Shown: positions 34,373 through 44,929, counted from the first letter of the stretch. The stretch: 64,000 bases of DNA from Doryteuthis pealeii (GCA_023376005.1 CM042157.1:88689086-88753085); one strand, 5' to 3'. The notes: generated by a model not told the origin, from the letters alone. A program made the numbers and translations.

Positions 34373-34734
34373 TCAATTTATTTTATTGTAGGAATTTATG
34401 AGGAAATTGTTCTTCTTTACCCAGGTAGGAAGTTCATAAATAGCACGGTTCGAATTTTCAGAAGGCATCATGTAGCGTTTTTTAGGGCAAGGGGCCAGAA
34501 CGCATTAATGCGATATGCACCAATATGTTTCGCGCGTTGAAAGAGGCTCATCCAGTAGTGCATGTGGTAGTCACGGTAATAATTCATACCCTGAACAGCA
34601 TACTGTCCCCGGACCCCAATACGGCACGGTGTGATATTCGGTCCCGTGTCGGGATACAAATGGTTATAAACACTTGGATTACTGTGTGTGAGTTCGATTT
34701 CTTTGAGTGCAATTCTATTGCTCTCGATTTTCAA
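34373..34734 (-). CDS. Candidate terminal exon of unrecognised host gene, frameshifted
   Basis: An open minus-strand frame (34734 to TGA at 34468-34470) encodes about 88 residues of non-repetitive, aromatic-rich sequence including YNHLYPDTGPNITPCRIG and MNYYRDYHMHYWMSLFQR. There is no ATG start; an in-frame TAA lies 9 bases upstream, so it would be spliced in, though I see no strong acceptor. The frame stops just after a run of six A (34478-34483). One extra A there would carry it into a second open stretch (KKRYMMPSENSNRAIYELPT-like) ending at 34373-34375. A polyadenylation signal follows within 30 bases. This is unlike the repeat translations elsewhere. I do not recognise the family, and a pseudogene is possible. 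Confidence 0.4.
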
Positions 34735-35999
34735 GGTTTGTTATTATCACATAAATTACAATATTTTTAGACGTGAATTCTATCAGCAATGAATTCTTCG
34801 TGTTGTCATATAAAAGTATTTATTTGAAATTAAATTTATAAATCGTTAAACCCTTCGTAATTTATATTTCTGTATAATCTGAACACTTTACAACCAGATC
34901 CAGAAACATTATAGGAGGTTCGATTTTCTTATAATTACTCATGAAAACATTTTTTATAGAGGAGCTATTTGAATTTTAGATCTTTCTTAACTTTTCTATA
35001 CGAGATAGATTTTCACTTCTCGGTTGTTTTAACACGTAAAGATCAATGTTTGCTTTTCTCAAAGCAAAATTTATCATTTATATTTTTATGATTGATTTAT
35101 GTTTCAGGATAAACGGAATAATTTCCTTTTTGTTTCTTTTTCTTCCTCTTATTTTAAAAATCGATTCTCTATCGGCTGATATAATAATAGCTTGGCAGAT
35201 TAGGATGTCATTACTTTGGGAATTATAGAATCAGATAACCAGAATTGCGAACAGGAAGTAGCGAGAATATCGGATAATATAAAGTCGTGGCGATTTTTAT
35301 TCGTTTTTGTTTTCTAGTTTTTTTGTTTTTTTTAGAGCAATTGACGTTAATATTCGTTTATTTCTTTTATTTGTTTTCTTGGTGGAATCGGTAAAATATT
35401 CCGAAAGGTCGATGAAATGGATTGTGAAAGCGCTTAAAAATGCATGCACTCTAGCAATATTTCTTAACTATCTTGGATTTGGGTTAGCATGTAATAATCT
35501 CAACAACAAAAAAGAACAACTGATATTCAATCGGACAGCACAAGGAATGTTTTGTTTTGAAGTCATCAATCCAATCTGTTTGCTAAATCTAAAATACCTC
35601 AAAGCCGTTTTACTCAACAAATCGTATCTGAATTTTCCGAGCTGACTTTAGATCTGCATAAGGTTAAATAAGCAGGAATATGACATAAGAACAATTCCTT
35701 TGTCAATATTCAAAGATTTCTTGGCGTGAAAATTGATTCAAATGTCCAGCTTTTTGGTTCGAATTAAATAAGGATTACCAAGGTCAACTAAAGGTTTTCT
35801 CCAGGGGTAAATATTTGTATTCGATTAAATCGAGTAAACTGGTTCGAAATATGTACTTAACTCTGTTTTAGCCCGCCAGGATTTTTATATTGTAAATAAA
35901 ATGTGTCTCTGGTAGACATGTCAAAGGAATTCCCATCAAATATACGAACTCCGTAAAATAATATTACACAACTGCTGTGGATTCATATGTGTTAACTTG
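34735..35999. other. Unassigned stretch
   Basis: AT-rich. A 112-codon plus-strand frame at 35307-35645 has no recognised domain and no supporting signals. Upstream exons of the 34.4-kb candidate, if real, could lie here, but none could be picked by eye. Confidence 0.4.
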
Positions 36000-36017
36000 G
36001 GTTATTATATGCCGAAA

Positions 36018-36330
36018 ATTTTGATTCATTCTTGTTGGGCGGTCGGAGAGACCCCCTCCGATCAATCGGCTGGCCAAGTCAAGTCCTAGCACCTATATGA
36101 TTGCCCCAATCCTATTGCCCTCATGGCAACCCTCAATCCTTTTTATCATACCTGTTAGGGTCCCATTTATGGGTTGAATAGAAAAGTGTAAATATTTAAA
36201 AAAATTGTATTATCCATTAAGAATTGATTTATTTCAAAACTTTATCGACATTAAATGACCCACTGAGGTTGATATGCCGTAAAACAAAACAAAACCAAAC
36301 CTGTAGTTCTTCAAGAATGGATTTGGCATT
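36018..36330. repeat. Interspersed repeat, inner end of right arm
   Basis: Mirror of 22600-22960; contains GGCCAAGTCAAGTCCTAGCA and a CAAAACCAAACC tail. Confidence 0.65.
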
Positions 36331-36394
36331 AAATAACCTAAGAAGGTTGATATGTCATTAAACAAAGAAACCAAACAACGTCAATACATTTGAA

Positions 36395-36640
36395 GATAGT
36401 TGAAAACCCTGATTAAAATCAAATCCCTGACAAAGCTGTGAGTGTTTGACATATTGGTAATAGCACTGGAAAAAATACGCATTCAACTATTGGCTCTCCA
36501 GCTTTGGATAAATAGCAGGGCAGACTGGTCTATTTAAACTTGTTATAAAAAAACAGTATGGGAGAAGGAATCCTCTGAATTCCAACCTGTTAAACCCCGT
36601 TCAAGAAATTGACAATCTGTCACATTCTGAGCGTGTGGAG
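36395..36640 (+). mobile_element. SINE-B, right arm
   Basis: Mirror of 22305-22555 with a B-box-like AATCAAATCCCTGACAAAGC near 36420 and the family body ending near GTCACATTCTGAGCG. Confidence 0.65.
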
Positions 36641-36802
36641 GGGTTGGTAAATTTATATATTATAAACTGAAAGGTAATTTGGTCGTGCAAATCAATGTGT
36701 GATATGAATAGAGAAATTGTTTTAAATTGGGATCCACAAATAATTGTGCTGCAAACGGTATAGATCTTGTCATGTAGATTAATGATGCATAATTGCCGAA
36801 AC

Positions 36803-37014
36803 TTTGTAGGATTATTTCCTATAAATCTAACATGATCAAAAGGGAACCACTCTTGACTAATAAATCATTTATTTACTGATCTACTAGGAAAAAAGAAGAC
36901 GGGGTTAGGGTTAGGGTTTAGGGTTAGTTTAATGGGAAAATAAATAAATAATTCATCACTCAAGAGTGGCTCCCCTTTGATCGTGTCAGACTTATAGGAA
37001 ATAACCCTTTGTAG
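36803..37014. mobile_element. Foldback MITE with telomere-like core, right
   Basis: About 212 bp with long terminal inverted repeats (TTTGTAGG-ATTATTTCC start). The core carries GGGGTTAGGGTTAGGGTTTA. Mirror of 21936-22133. A partial extra copy of the core is at 37530-37630. Confidence 0.7.
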
Positions 37015-37049
37015 ACCTTTGTTAGATATCGGATATTTCCTTTGTTATT

Positions 37050-37400
37050 TACTAATCATCATCATGTCGCGCTTTCAGCGCGGATATCCATGACAATCTC
37101 TCTCCATCCGTCCCTATCGCTCATCATTCTCGGGAGGTCCTCTATGCAGCATCCTGCATCCGCACAGAGCTGATCAACGTATGTTTTTGCTGTTCGGCCC
37201 ACACTGGCTTGTCCATGTGCTGGCTTCCACAGGAGGACGTCGCTTATGAGTTCGTCCTTGCTTCTCCAGCAGTGTCCCGCGTGTCTTGTCCGTCTTACAC
37301 GGATGGTTTGGGTGATATGTGGCAGGTGGCCGTACAGCTGTTTTCTCGTAGGGTGCTGTTTCCACGTCTTGTTCATGATCACCCGCAGCATTATTGTGCA
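37050..37400 (-). mobile_element. RTE-type LINE 3' end, right arm
   Basis: Encodes the open C-terminal frame below and ends with an ATGATGATGATTAGT tail on the minus strand. Confidence 0.75.
37062..37391 (-). CDS. RTE/CR1-like reverse transcriptase C-terminal fragment
   Basis: A 109-residue open fragment beginning with an MLRVIMNKTWKQHP-like stretch. It contains a LYGHLPHITQTIRVRRTRHA segment, the GHCWRSKDE block, KTYVDQLCADAG and a C-terminal DRDGWREIVMDIRA block. These conserved blocks follow the reverse transcriptase domain in RTE-like LINEs. The upstream endonuclease and polymerase domains are missing, so it is a 5'-truncated insertion, as is usual for LINEs, and not a working enzyme. 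Confidence 0.75.
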   Translation of the reverse strand: MLRVIMNKTWKQHPTRKQLYGHLPHITQTIRVRRTRHAGHCWRSKDELISDVLLWKPAHGQASVGRTAKTYVDQLCADAGCCIEDLPRMMSDRDGWREIVMDIRAESAT

Positions 37401-37529
37401 GCTCCCATCTAGTTTATTCTCTAGTCGCTTGAAATGATATAACTTATTACGAACTGTAATCCATAGAGAATTGTTCTATTTTACCCTAATAGACTACTCA
37501 TATTGATTCGATGTTTAGAAGTCCTAGTG

Positions 37530-37630
37530 TATATTTATTGATCTACTAGGAAAAAAGAAGACGGGGTTAGGTTTAGGGTTTAGGGTTAGTTTAATGGGAA
37601 AATAAATAGATAATTCATCAGTCGAAAGTG
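37530..37630. repeat. Partial telomere-motif MITE
   Basis: GATCTACTAGGAAAAAAGAA then GGGGTTAGGTTTAGGGTTTA and TTTAATGGGAAAATAAATA, matching 36870-36960 in the same orientation. Only half the element is present. Confidence 0.65.
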
Positions 37631-37644
37631 GATGTGATAATTGC

Positions 37645-37720
37645 CTTTCATATAGCGCTGTTGAATTCCGCTTAAGAAACTGACCTTGTGTCACATCCTG
37701 CTCGTTTGGAGGAATTGGTA
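37645..37720 (+). mobile_element. SINE-B fragment, right arm
   Basis: Mirror of 19307-19400 (TTGTGTCACATCCTGCTCGT). Confidence 0.6.
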
Positions 37721-38454
37721 AATATATATATATATTGCAAAGTTATAATTCAAATGGAAAAAAAAGGAAAATCCAAATAATCCAAATACAATAAGAAAGA
37801 AAGAAAGAAAGAAAGAAAAATCATCAATATATCTTTCTTTCTTTTTTTCTTGACGAGATCAAAATGAACAAGTTGCAATTTAATTGAAAAGAAAGATGCA
37901 AGCATTTGTTCATTTGTATATCTCCCGGGAAAACAAAAATGAATTCGAATCATTTCAGGTTTTCCAACATCAACACCAAATAAAAACTAAAAACATAGAA
38001 TCCCTGATTAGAGTTACTTTTAAGGCAAATTAGAGATTTCTACATGATTTTTTTAAAATTCTGTTTCTTTCTGTTGTACATTTAACGTGCCGCAAAGCAA
38101 ATTAGAAATTCCATTAGAGAATAACAATCTAATTTATTAGAAATTATTCCTCATTTCAGAAACAGTTATATGCTCAGATAAATTAAAAACGCTGTTCGGA
38201 TTTAGCTCGTTCAATTGAATTTGTTTATTTTTTTAAATCTCTGTAAATTTTTTCAATAAAAAATTTGAATTTCAAATTTATAACTTAGTTTTAAAATCGT
38301 ACAAATGCCTCGTTATCTCGATCTTAATTTCAGGAGTACATTGTCCGATAAATCAATGATTGAATATTCAAAAATTATTTCAGATATATAAGACAATTTG
38401 AATTAATTTTTACAAATACATATGGCGTGACATAATGGTAAGCAATCTAGGATA
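37721..38454. other. Unassigned duplicated sequence
   Basis: Mirror of 18600-19300; includes (GAAA)n near 37796-37820 and a TTTC run near 37828-37850. Confidence 0.5.
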
Positions 38455-38499
38455 GATTGAATAGATAGATAGATTGATAGATAGGTAGATAGATAGTTT

Positions 38500-38830
38500 G
38501 GTTTGGTTTGTTTTGTTTTACGGCATATCAACCTCAGTGGGTCACTTAATGCCGATAAAGTTTTGAAATAAATCAATTCTTAATGGATAATACAATTATT
38601 TTATAAATACATTTTTCTATTTAACCCATAGATGGGAGCCTACCAGGTATTACCATTCCGGGTCAGAGTGGACCAGGGAGCAATGGTGATGAAGAGGTGC
38701 TCCACATTCCCCAAACCTCCAAAACTGGAACCTCACCATCAGATAGAGTTTAACGTCATTCCCAGGACATGTAGACCCGCAGCCACCGCCTTCTAGCACC
38801 CATATGATAAAAAGGGGTTGGGGCTTGCCA
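38500..38830. repeat. Interspersed repeat, mirror of 18180-18535
   Basis: GGTTTGGTTTGTTTTGTTTT head, then CATATCAACCTCAGTGGGTC and GACCAGGGAGCAATGGTGAT. Confidence 0.6.
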
Positions 38831-38839
38831 TAAGGGCAA

Positions 38840-39149
38840 TGTAGATAGATAGATAGGTAGATAGATAGGTATTAACATGCATGTCTCAACATTACTTAAG
38901 TACGCTCAAACATACGTTTCGCCCATTTGGTCAGGAAATATTTATATATATATATTTGAACAAACTGGGATAAATAAATAGATAGATGGAAATATAGATA
39001 GATATGTACTGATTAAGATAGATTGATAGATAGATATATAGATATGAACAGACTGTGATAGATATATAGATATGGACAGACTATGATAGATAGATATATA
39101 ATATGAACGAGTTGTGATAGATAGATAGATAGATAGATAGATATGAACG

Positions 39150-39198
<49 letters not shown>

Positions 39199-39204
39199 TG
39201 AACG

Positions 39205-39237
<33 letters not shown>

Positions 39238-39243
39238 TGAACG

Positions 39244-39292
<49 letters not shown>

Positions 39293-39745
39293 TGAACGAG
39301 TTGTGATAGATAGATAGATAGATATGAACGAGATAGATGATAGATAGATAGATAGATAGATATGAACGAGTTGTGATAGATAGATAGATATGAACGAGTT
39401 GTGATAGATAGATAGATAGACAGATTAGATAGATAGATAGATAGATATGAACGAGATAGATAGATAGATAGATATGAACGAGTTGTGATAGATAGATAGA
39501 TAGATAGATATGAACGAGTTGTGATAGATAGATAGATAGATATGAAACGATAGATAGATAGATAGATAGATAGATATGAACGAGTTGTGATAGATAGATA
39601 GATATATAGATATGAACGAGCTGTGATAGATAGATAGATATTAACGAGCCGTGATAGATAGAAAGATATATAGATATGAACGAGTTGTGATAGATAGACA
39701 TGAACGAGCTGTGATATATAGATATGAACAAACTGTGTTAGATAA
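38840..39745. repeat. GATA tetranucleotide array
   Basis: (GATA)n blocks broken by ATATGAACGAGTTGTGATAG. The 216-codon minus-strand frame here is a repeat translation. Mirror of 17190-18175. Confidence 0.97.
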
Positions 39746-39829
39746 ATACTTTTTTAATAATTTTGATTTTCACTGAGTGCTACATACTTATGGCTATGTA
39801 CTAAGCATAATAAATAACTATGCACTATT

Positions 39830-39920
39830 TTACATGTTATATCGATTGGCATCGTACACTTTGTTTTATCTTTTATATTGATAAATGATTTAGCTACTGA
39901 TATAAAATCAGATATAGAAG
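39830..39920 (+). pseudogene. LINE reverse transcriptase fragment (motif B side)
   Basis: Translates to a FILINDLATDIKSDI-like string. The fragment stops at the 13-base sequence ATCAGATATAGAA, which is duplicated at the far side of the inserted PLE (40649-40661), where the same LINE resumes. Confidence 0.65.
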
Positions 39921-40026
39921 TAATTGGTAATTTGCTTGAAGCATTGTTAAGTATGTTATAATATATTAATAATTTGAAAGCAATTACAATGCACATAAAA
40001 AATAAAAACAAAAAGATGTTATTTTT

Positions 40027-40065
40027 GTCTTATCGATTTCAAAGTAGAACTTTATCTTCAGAGAC
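40027..40065 (-). ncRNA. Complete hammerhead ribozyme in PLE terminus
   Basis: Minus strand: stem I GTCT (40062-40065) pairs with AGAC (40027-40030); core CTGAAGA (40055-40061); stem II AAAG/CTTT with loop TTCTA; GAAA; palindromic ATCGAT formed with the last A of GAAA; cleavage base A. All core positions are present. Stem III is only a self-complementary hexamer, consistent with dimeric folding. Confidence 0.8.
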
Positions 40066-40307
40066 GAATTCCAGAAATGGACGCGTTTTTTTTTTTTTAT
40101 GTCGTTATTTTTTTTATGTTATAAACACGCGTCTCGTGGTGTTCTTTTTTTTAAAACGCCACGCGGAAAGCCGTGATAGTCATTTAGCCGTTCATTCAAT
40201 TTCAATTTTATTATTTTTATCTATTTATATATTTATGTATTATTCATTTGATATATGTATAATGAAATGTACATACTATGTACTATATACTATGAGGAAC
40301 GTGTATT

Positions 40308-40634
40308 TTAATTAATTATGTATTCAGTGTTTAGCTCTAATCTATAGTTTATACTAGGACCTAATTTGGCTATTAATAAACTTTCTCTAATTCTGAGATT
40401 ACCAATGTTGCGTATTATTGTCTCTATCTTAACGGAAAAAAAACTATTGTCTTTATTTTTGCATTTGATTAAATGTTTATGGAATGAGGATGCACGTGTG
40501 TGGATATGTTCTTTGATTCTAATGTGGAGGGGTCTAATTGTACTTCCTATATAGAAATTAAGGCATTTGGAGCAAGTTAAACGGTAAACTGTATAGGTTT
40601 TGTGATATATGTTAGGGTCTTTTATTGCTTTCAA
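40308..40634 (-). CDS. GIY-YIG endonuclease domain of a PLE (5'-truncated)
   Basis: A 108-residue open frame. The GIY equivalent is VYRL at residues 16-19 and the YIG equivalent is FYIGST at 27-32, with LTCSKC (19-24) supplying a CxxC between them, then RPLHIRIKEH at 34-43 carrying the conserved arginine. An HKHLIKC segment follows at about residues 53-59. This is the C-terminal nicking endonuclease used for target-primed insertion by Penelope-like elements. The frame opens at the element edge with no ATG, so the reverse transcriptase is missing and the fragment is inactive. The mirror copy at 16285-16612 is frameshifted. Confidence 0.8.
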   Translation of the reverse strand: MKAIKDPNIYHKTYTVYRLTCSKCLNFYIGSTIRPLHIRIKEHIHTRASSFHKHLIKCKNKDNSFFSVKIETIIRNIGNLRIRESLLIAKLGPSINYRLELNTEYIIN

Positions 40635-40639
40635 ATTAT

Positions 40640-40934
40640 TGATATATTATCAGATATAGAACTATTTGCCGATGATGTTAAACTACGTTTCAGACTATTA
40701 TCAAAAAGAATAACACAAATAGTTCTCGATAAATTAGATTTTAACATAGAAAAATTCAAAATGTTAAAAATCGGATCCAAAAACATGAAGAATGAATATA
40801 GATTCAATAAAAGAGGGATGCTAAACTTGCAGATCACTTATTACAGAATAGCGAGTTCGATCTTTGCTGGGTGCTCCAAACTTGAAACTGTGTTTCACAT
40901 CCTAGCTGTGGCAAACCTACAACTAATTCATTAG
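40640..40934 (+). pseudogene. LINE reverse transcriptase fragment (FADD motif)
   Basis: An open plus-strand frame reads ELFADDVKLRF at the catalytic motif C, followed by QIVLDKLDFNIEKFKMLKIG and MKNEYRFNKR, a good match to CR1/Jockey-type reverse transcriptase downstream of the active site. Joined across the PLE with 39830-39920 it gives the expected INDL to FADD order. The remaining LINE is missing. Confidence 0.7.
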
Positions 40935-41069
40935 AATTTAAATCGACTTATTAAATCAGTGATAATAAAATACTTAAAAGTATCCAACCTCTGTTAAAAT
41001 ACCTCCAACCCATCAAATGTTCCTGCATTTTATCCAGCTCTATTTTTTAAAACCAAATCAAATATAAGA

Positions 41070-41335
41070 GTCCTGAAAATAAATGATTAATTAAATCATA
41101 TAAATTGTTTAATTCACATCGGAGGAGTAAAATAAGGAGAGAGGAGGACATTTCAAAGTATTTTTAATAACAAGAAAGAGCCTCTTTGGTTTGTATTCAC
41201 AGATTTCCTTCTATGTGAAATACAAACAGACGTGTCCAGGATTTGAACTCGTCTCGCCGTGTCCACACCATACATGATTAATTATACGACCATCTCAGTA
41301 AAATGATTATTTAAACTGATCTCAGTCAGAGAGCC
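41070..41335 (-). mobile_element. SINE-C (tRNA-derived), right arm
   Basis: Mirror of 15618-15850; minus-strand B box GAGTTCAAATCCTGG near 41235-41250. Confidence 0.65.
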
Positions 41336-41480
41336 GAGACTCACAACAAACGTTGAAAACGTGTAAATGTTACAAAACGATAATTTACACTTTTTCTTGA
41401 AAGTACTCCCAAGTATATTGCCCTTCTTTATAAGGGGGATTATTCTAAATGTAACGTAGTAATATATTCACGGTACCAAA

Positions 41481-41482
<2 letters not shown>

Positions 41483-41530
<48 letters not shown>
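41483..41530. repeat. (TA)n microsatellite
   Basis: Uninterrupted TA run. Confidence 0.95.
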
Positions 41531-41532
<2 letters not shown>

Positions 41533-42553
41533 ACGTTGTAATAGCGATATATGTTGTATAGCGGGTCTTGTCAACGTGCCTCCAAATTCACGACACTAAA
41601 AAGGTGTTCGGCACGTGGCGGTCATCTTGTCGATAAAAAAGTACAACGCGAGAAATATATCGTCACAAGCTGCTTAGCTTTTATTTTCGGGCTCGTCTCG
41701 TGGGTTTTGTCGGATAGGAGGAAAGGCAGAGAGAAAGAGAGAGAGAGGGCACTGTTAAATTATTGTAATCCCACACTAGGGACCAGAGGCCCGTCCGTAT
41801 CCTACGCTGTCGTAAATCAAAAAGAGGCCGGTATTTTTCTTCGTCATTCCTCGTGTCCACGTGACTTTCGGTTCCGGTCAACACCCGAAATTTCCGGTTG
41901 GCTTTCAATTCTCCATCCAGGGGGTCATGCCCAGATCAAATTCACGCCAAACGGTTTTATGTTCATCACTTTTTTTTAAAAACCTTTACTCCCTCTTATT
42001 TCTTCTTCCTCTCTTTTCTATTAGTAGTCCTTGCAAAACTCAGGACCTTCACCATCTCGCTAAATAAAGCCCGAGCCGACAGGGCTTCTCTCAATATAGT
42101 TTGCTTTAGTCAAATCGCCAATTTGGGGGTGACTTGTGTGCATGGGGAAGGGGTTTGAAAGTTTCCTGTTGCTTTTATCAAGAAAATGATTCCCTTTGGT
42201 CTTTGATGTTTGATGTTGTGTGATGTTATCTAGATTGACACCCGTTTGTTGCTGTGAATGTCCGATACATCAGTCGAAATGCATGTTTCAGAGGGTTTTT
42301 TTTCTCCTTTCCTAATACGTAAAATTTCTTCTTAGCACCTTTTTTTTTCTTTTCGCCTCCTTTGACTCTATGAGAGGTAATCAATCTTTCCTCTGATGGC
42401 ACCTACATTACCAACTATTTCCTTTATCTTCATCTTCTAGAAGAGCTTTGACATTCTACTTACATGCGGTTTTAACGGCTTCTATGAGGATTTTACAAGT
42501 GAGTTTCCGTAGTCACCCAGCAGTTAAGTTATGCTTTATGCATATCTATTGGG
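41531..42553. other. Unassigned duplicated sequence
   Basis: Mirror of 14343-15386. The 142-codon plus-strand frame at 41551-41979 has no recognised domain, and its left-arm counterpart is split, so I do not call it a gene. Confidence 0.4.
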
Positions 42554-43306
42554 GTAGGTCGATTTTTCACTTTTTTTTAAATATCACATTTTTAATCTAT
42601 GCGAAAGTTGCGTGTTATTGTGAATACTGATACCAGAAATGAGATATTTTACTTGCACCATTGTTTAAGGAAATAGCATCAAAGATCGTCTACTAAAATA
42701 CACTAAATTTCCTCGTTTTTGCAAAATTTAGCTAAGAAATTGGTTAGAAAATGTACCGTTTTCAATATTTAAATCAGAAATGTTAATTCATTTTATAAAA
42801 ATGAAACGAATTAAATATTATAAATAGAATTCAAATTGAAAATGTGTCCCCTCCCCATCACCACCGACATCTCTGATATGCTGATTTTTACATCCTTAAT
42901 AAAGCTGTAACAGATGATATTTGATGCTATTTCTTCAAACAATGGTGCAAGTAAAAGATCTAATTTTTGGTATCAGTATTCAGTATACTAACACCCAACG
43001 ATCTTTGATGCTATTTCCTCAAACAATGGTGCAAGTAAAAGATCTAATTTTTGGTATCAGTATTCAGTATACTAACACACAACGATCTTTGATGCTATTT
43101 CCTCAAACAATGGTGCAAGTAAAAGATCTATTTTTTGGTATCAGTATTCAGTATACTAACACACAACGATCTTTGATGCTATTTCCTCAAACAATGGTGC
43201 AAGTAAAAGATCTAATTTTTGGTATCAGTATTCAGTATACTAACACACAACTGTCGCATAGATGGACAATTTGATATTTTAAAAAAGTGAAAAATCGACC
43301 TACCAT
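42554..43306. mobile_element. Foldback element with 84-bp subterminal repeats, right copy
   Basis: Terminal inverted repeat GGTAGGTCGATTTTTCAC at both ends. One end has four ~84-bp tandem units (42912-43255), each with GATGCTATTTCCTCAAACAA and GGTGCAAGTAAAAGATCTA; the other end has one inverted unit (42600-42690). The 28-residue repeat in the open frame over it is a translation artefact. The left copy has three units. Confidence 0.75.
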
Positions 43307-43654
43307 TATATACATACTCCTGGTATTTAAATCCGGGGCGTATAATGTTTTCAATTAGTTAAGGAAACAGACAATTCCAAACATTATTATAAGGTTACTA
43401 TTTGAAGAGAAGGATTAATATCATATTAAGAACCTTTGTATCCAGATGACCGATACTCTTATTATCAACAACGGAGGCCATCTTGAAAGGCGAGAGACAA
43501 GCGAGATTAAAATTCATAATGTTTTGTTAGGACCGGTGCATTCCTTTTCCTTTTAATGCTGGATGGCATCAGAACATAAAATATCAAAAAAATGATTAAT
43601 ACAATGATTATATTCATTGGCATTTCAGTCCCAGAAGACTATAATAAAGTTTTT

Positions 43655-43840
43655 TTATGTTCCCCTGAAGTTACAGCGCCTCCTGTGACTGTGAAGTCTG
43701 ATGTTCGAAAAACATTCTCGACCACAGATGTTGCATTTGAAGGCTGTCCCTGAAGATGTTGATGTGCTGGTGCTTTGTTGTCGCTGTTTTTTTCTAGATC
43801 TCTTAGCTTCATGGTGTTGTATTAGGATGACTTCTGACAT
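43655..43840 (-). CDS. C2H2 zinc-finger tail of a retroelement ORF
   Basis: A 61-residue frame ending in FKCNICGRECFSNIRLHSHR followed by RRCNFRGT: a classic C-x2-C-x12-H finger. It is preceded by a Lys/Gln/Ser-rich linker (SRKKQRQQSTSTSTSSGT). The opening MSEVILIQHHEAKRSRK is an Arg/Lys-rich lead. Such a single finger commonly closes reverse transcriptase ORFs in molluscan LINEs; the polymerase part is absent and the 5' side runs into a CT/TA microsatellite. The left copy at 13118-13350 has lost a cysteine. Confidence 0.6.
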   Translation of the reverse strand: MSEVILIQHHEAKRSRKKQRQQSTSTSTSSGTAFKCNICGRECFSNIRLHSHRRRCNFRGT

Positions 43841-43924
43841 GAACAGTCCTCTACGGAGATTCTGTCGCCACCGAAATAAAAAATATTAGCTACACACGAA
43901 AAAAAACTATTCAGAATCTATATC

Positions 43925-43928
43925 TCTG

Positions 43929-44016
<88 letters not shown>

Positions 44017-44041
44017 CTATATATCTCTCTATATATCTCTA

Positions 44042-44089
<48 letters not shown>

Positions 44090-44090
44090 A

Positions 44091-44151
<61 letters not shown>

Positions 44152-44207
44152 ATATATATATATATATATATAATATATATATATATATATAATATATATA
44201 TATATAT
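43925..44207. repeat. CT and TA microsatellite block
   Basis: Alternating (CT)n and (TA)n tracts, mirror of 12594-13035. Confidence 0.95.
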
Positions 44208-44294
44208 CTGCAATGGGAGAGTGCTAGGATAATGCTTTTACATGATTTAAATTTTGTCAACCATTTTCAGTATATTCATATTTTTATTTACACA

Positions 44295-44565
44295 GGGTCA
44301 ATTAGTGCAGTCGGTAGAACATTGCCTAGTAGCCGCAAGGTTCCGTGTTTGATGCCTGTCTTCGCCAACTCAGTGCACGTATAATACCCCATAGCTTGGG
44401 TAATCTGGTCTTTACGGTAAAGAGCATGATTGCTGGCGGTTGGTGTAGCGCTTCGCCTCAACAAAACATTCCCCATAGACAAGCGCAAACAAACTGGGGA
44501 TAGACTCCCTCGATGTTTGGCTGATACCGACAATTGGCCACACTACATACTTTACTACTATTGAG
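44295..44565 (+). mobile_element. SINE-A (tRNA-derived), right arm
   Basis: Head GGGTCAATTAGTGCAGTCGG then B-box-like GGTTCCGTGTTTGATGCC, then a body with GCCAACTCAGTGCACG and GGGGATAGACTCCCTCGATG. Mirror of 12225-12502. Confidence 0.75.
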
Positions 44566-44929
44566 TCAGAGTGGACCTGGGAGTAATGGCGATGAAGGAA
44601 TACTCCACACTCTCCAGAGCTGATAATTCACCATTACATGCAATTTAACGTCATACCCAGGACACTAATATAATAGGCAACGAAAAAATAAGACATTCTT
44701 TCTTTTATCTTTTTTTTTTAATTCAAGGAATCAAGGACAAAAAGATTACGCAAGAAAGATACATATTTGATTAAAATGGATTATGAATGAACTGTGTATG
44801 TTTATCAATGTGTATTTCATTTATAGTCAAAATCAATAATACATTGAATAAATCTTATTTAGTAACGATGTCTCTATGAAAATCTGAATTAGATTTTTCC
44901 TCAAAACAGCCCGTGTTATTAAGGTATTT

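Larger units (their letters stand above)
39921..40648 (-). mobile_element. Penelope-like element fragment with 13-bp target duplication
   Basis: Element of about 728 bp flanked by identical ATCAGATATAGAA copies (39908-39920, 40649-40661), inserted into a LINE reverse transcriptase. On its coding (minus) strand: an inverted-repeat end (AATTTGAAAGCAATAAAAG), a GIY-YIG frame truncated at its 5' side, a 3' non-coding region, a hammerhead and an inverted copy of the end motif. A C-terminal GIY-YIG endonuclease plus hammerhead-bearing terminal repeats is the known PLE layout; the reverse transcriptase is lost. Confidence 0.8.

Noticed and set aside
39081..39731. 216-codon [11 protein letters not shown] frame
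   Set aside because: Translation of the GATA array.
41551..41979. 142-codon frame as a gene
   Set aside because: It lies in the duplicated arm, its mirror copy is split, and no domain is recognisable.
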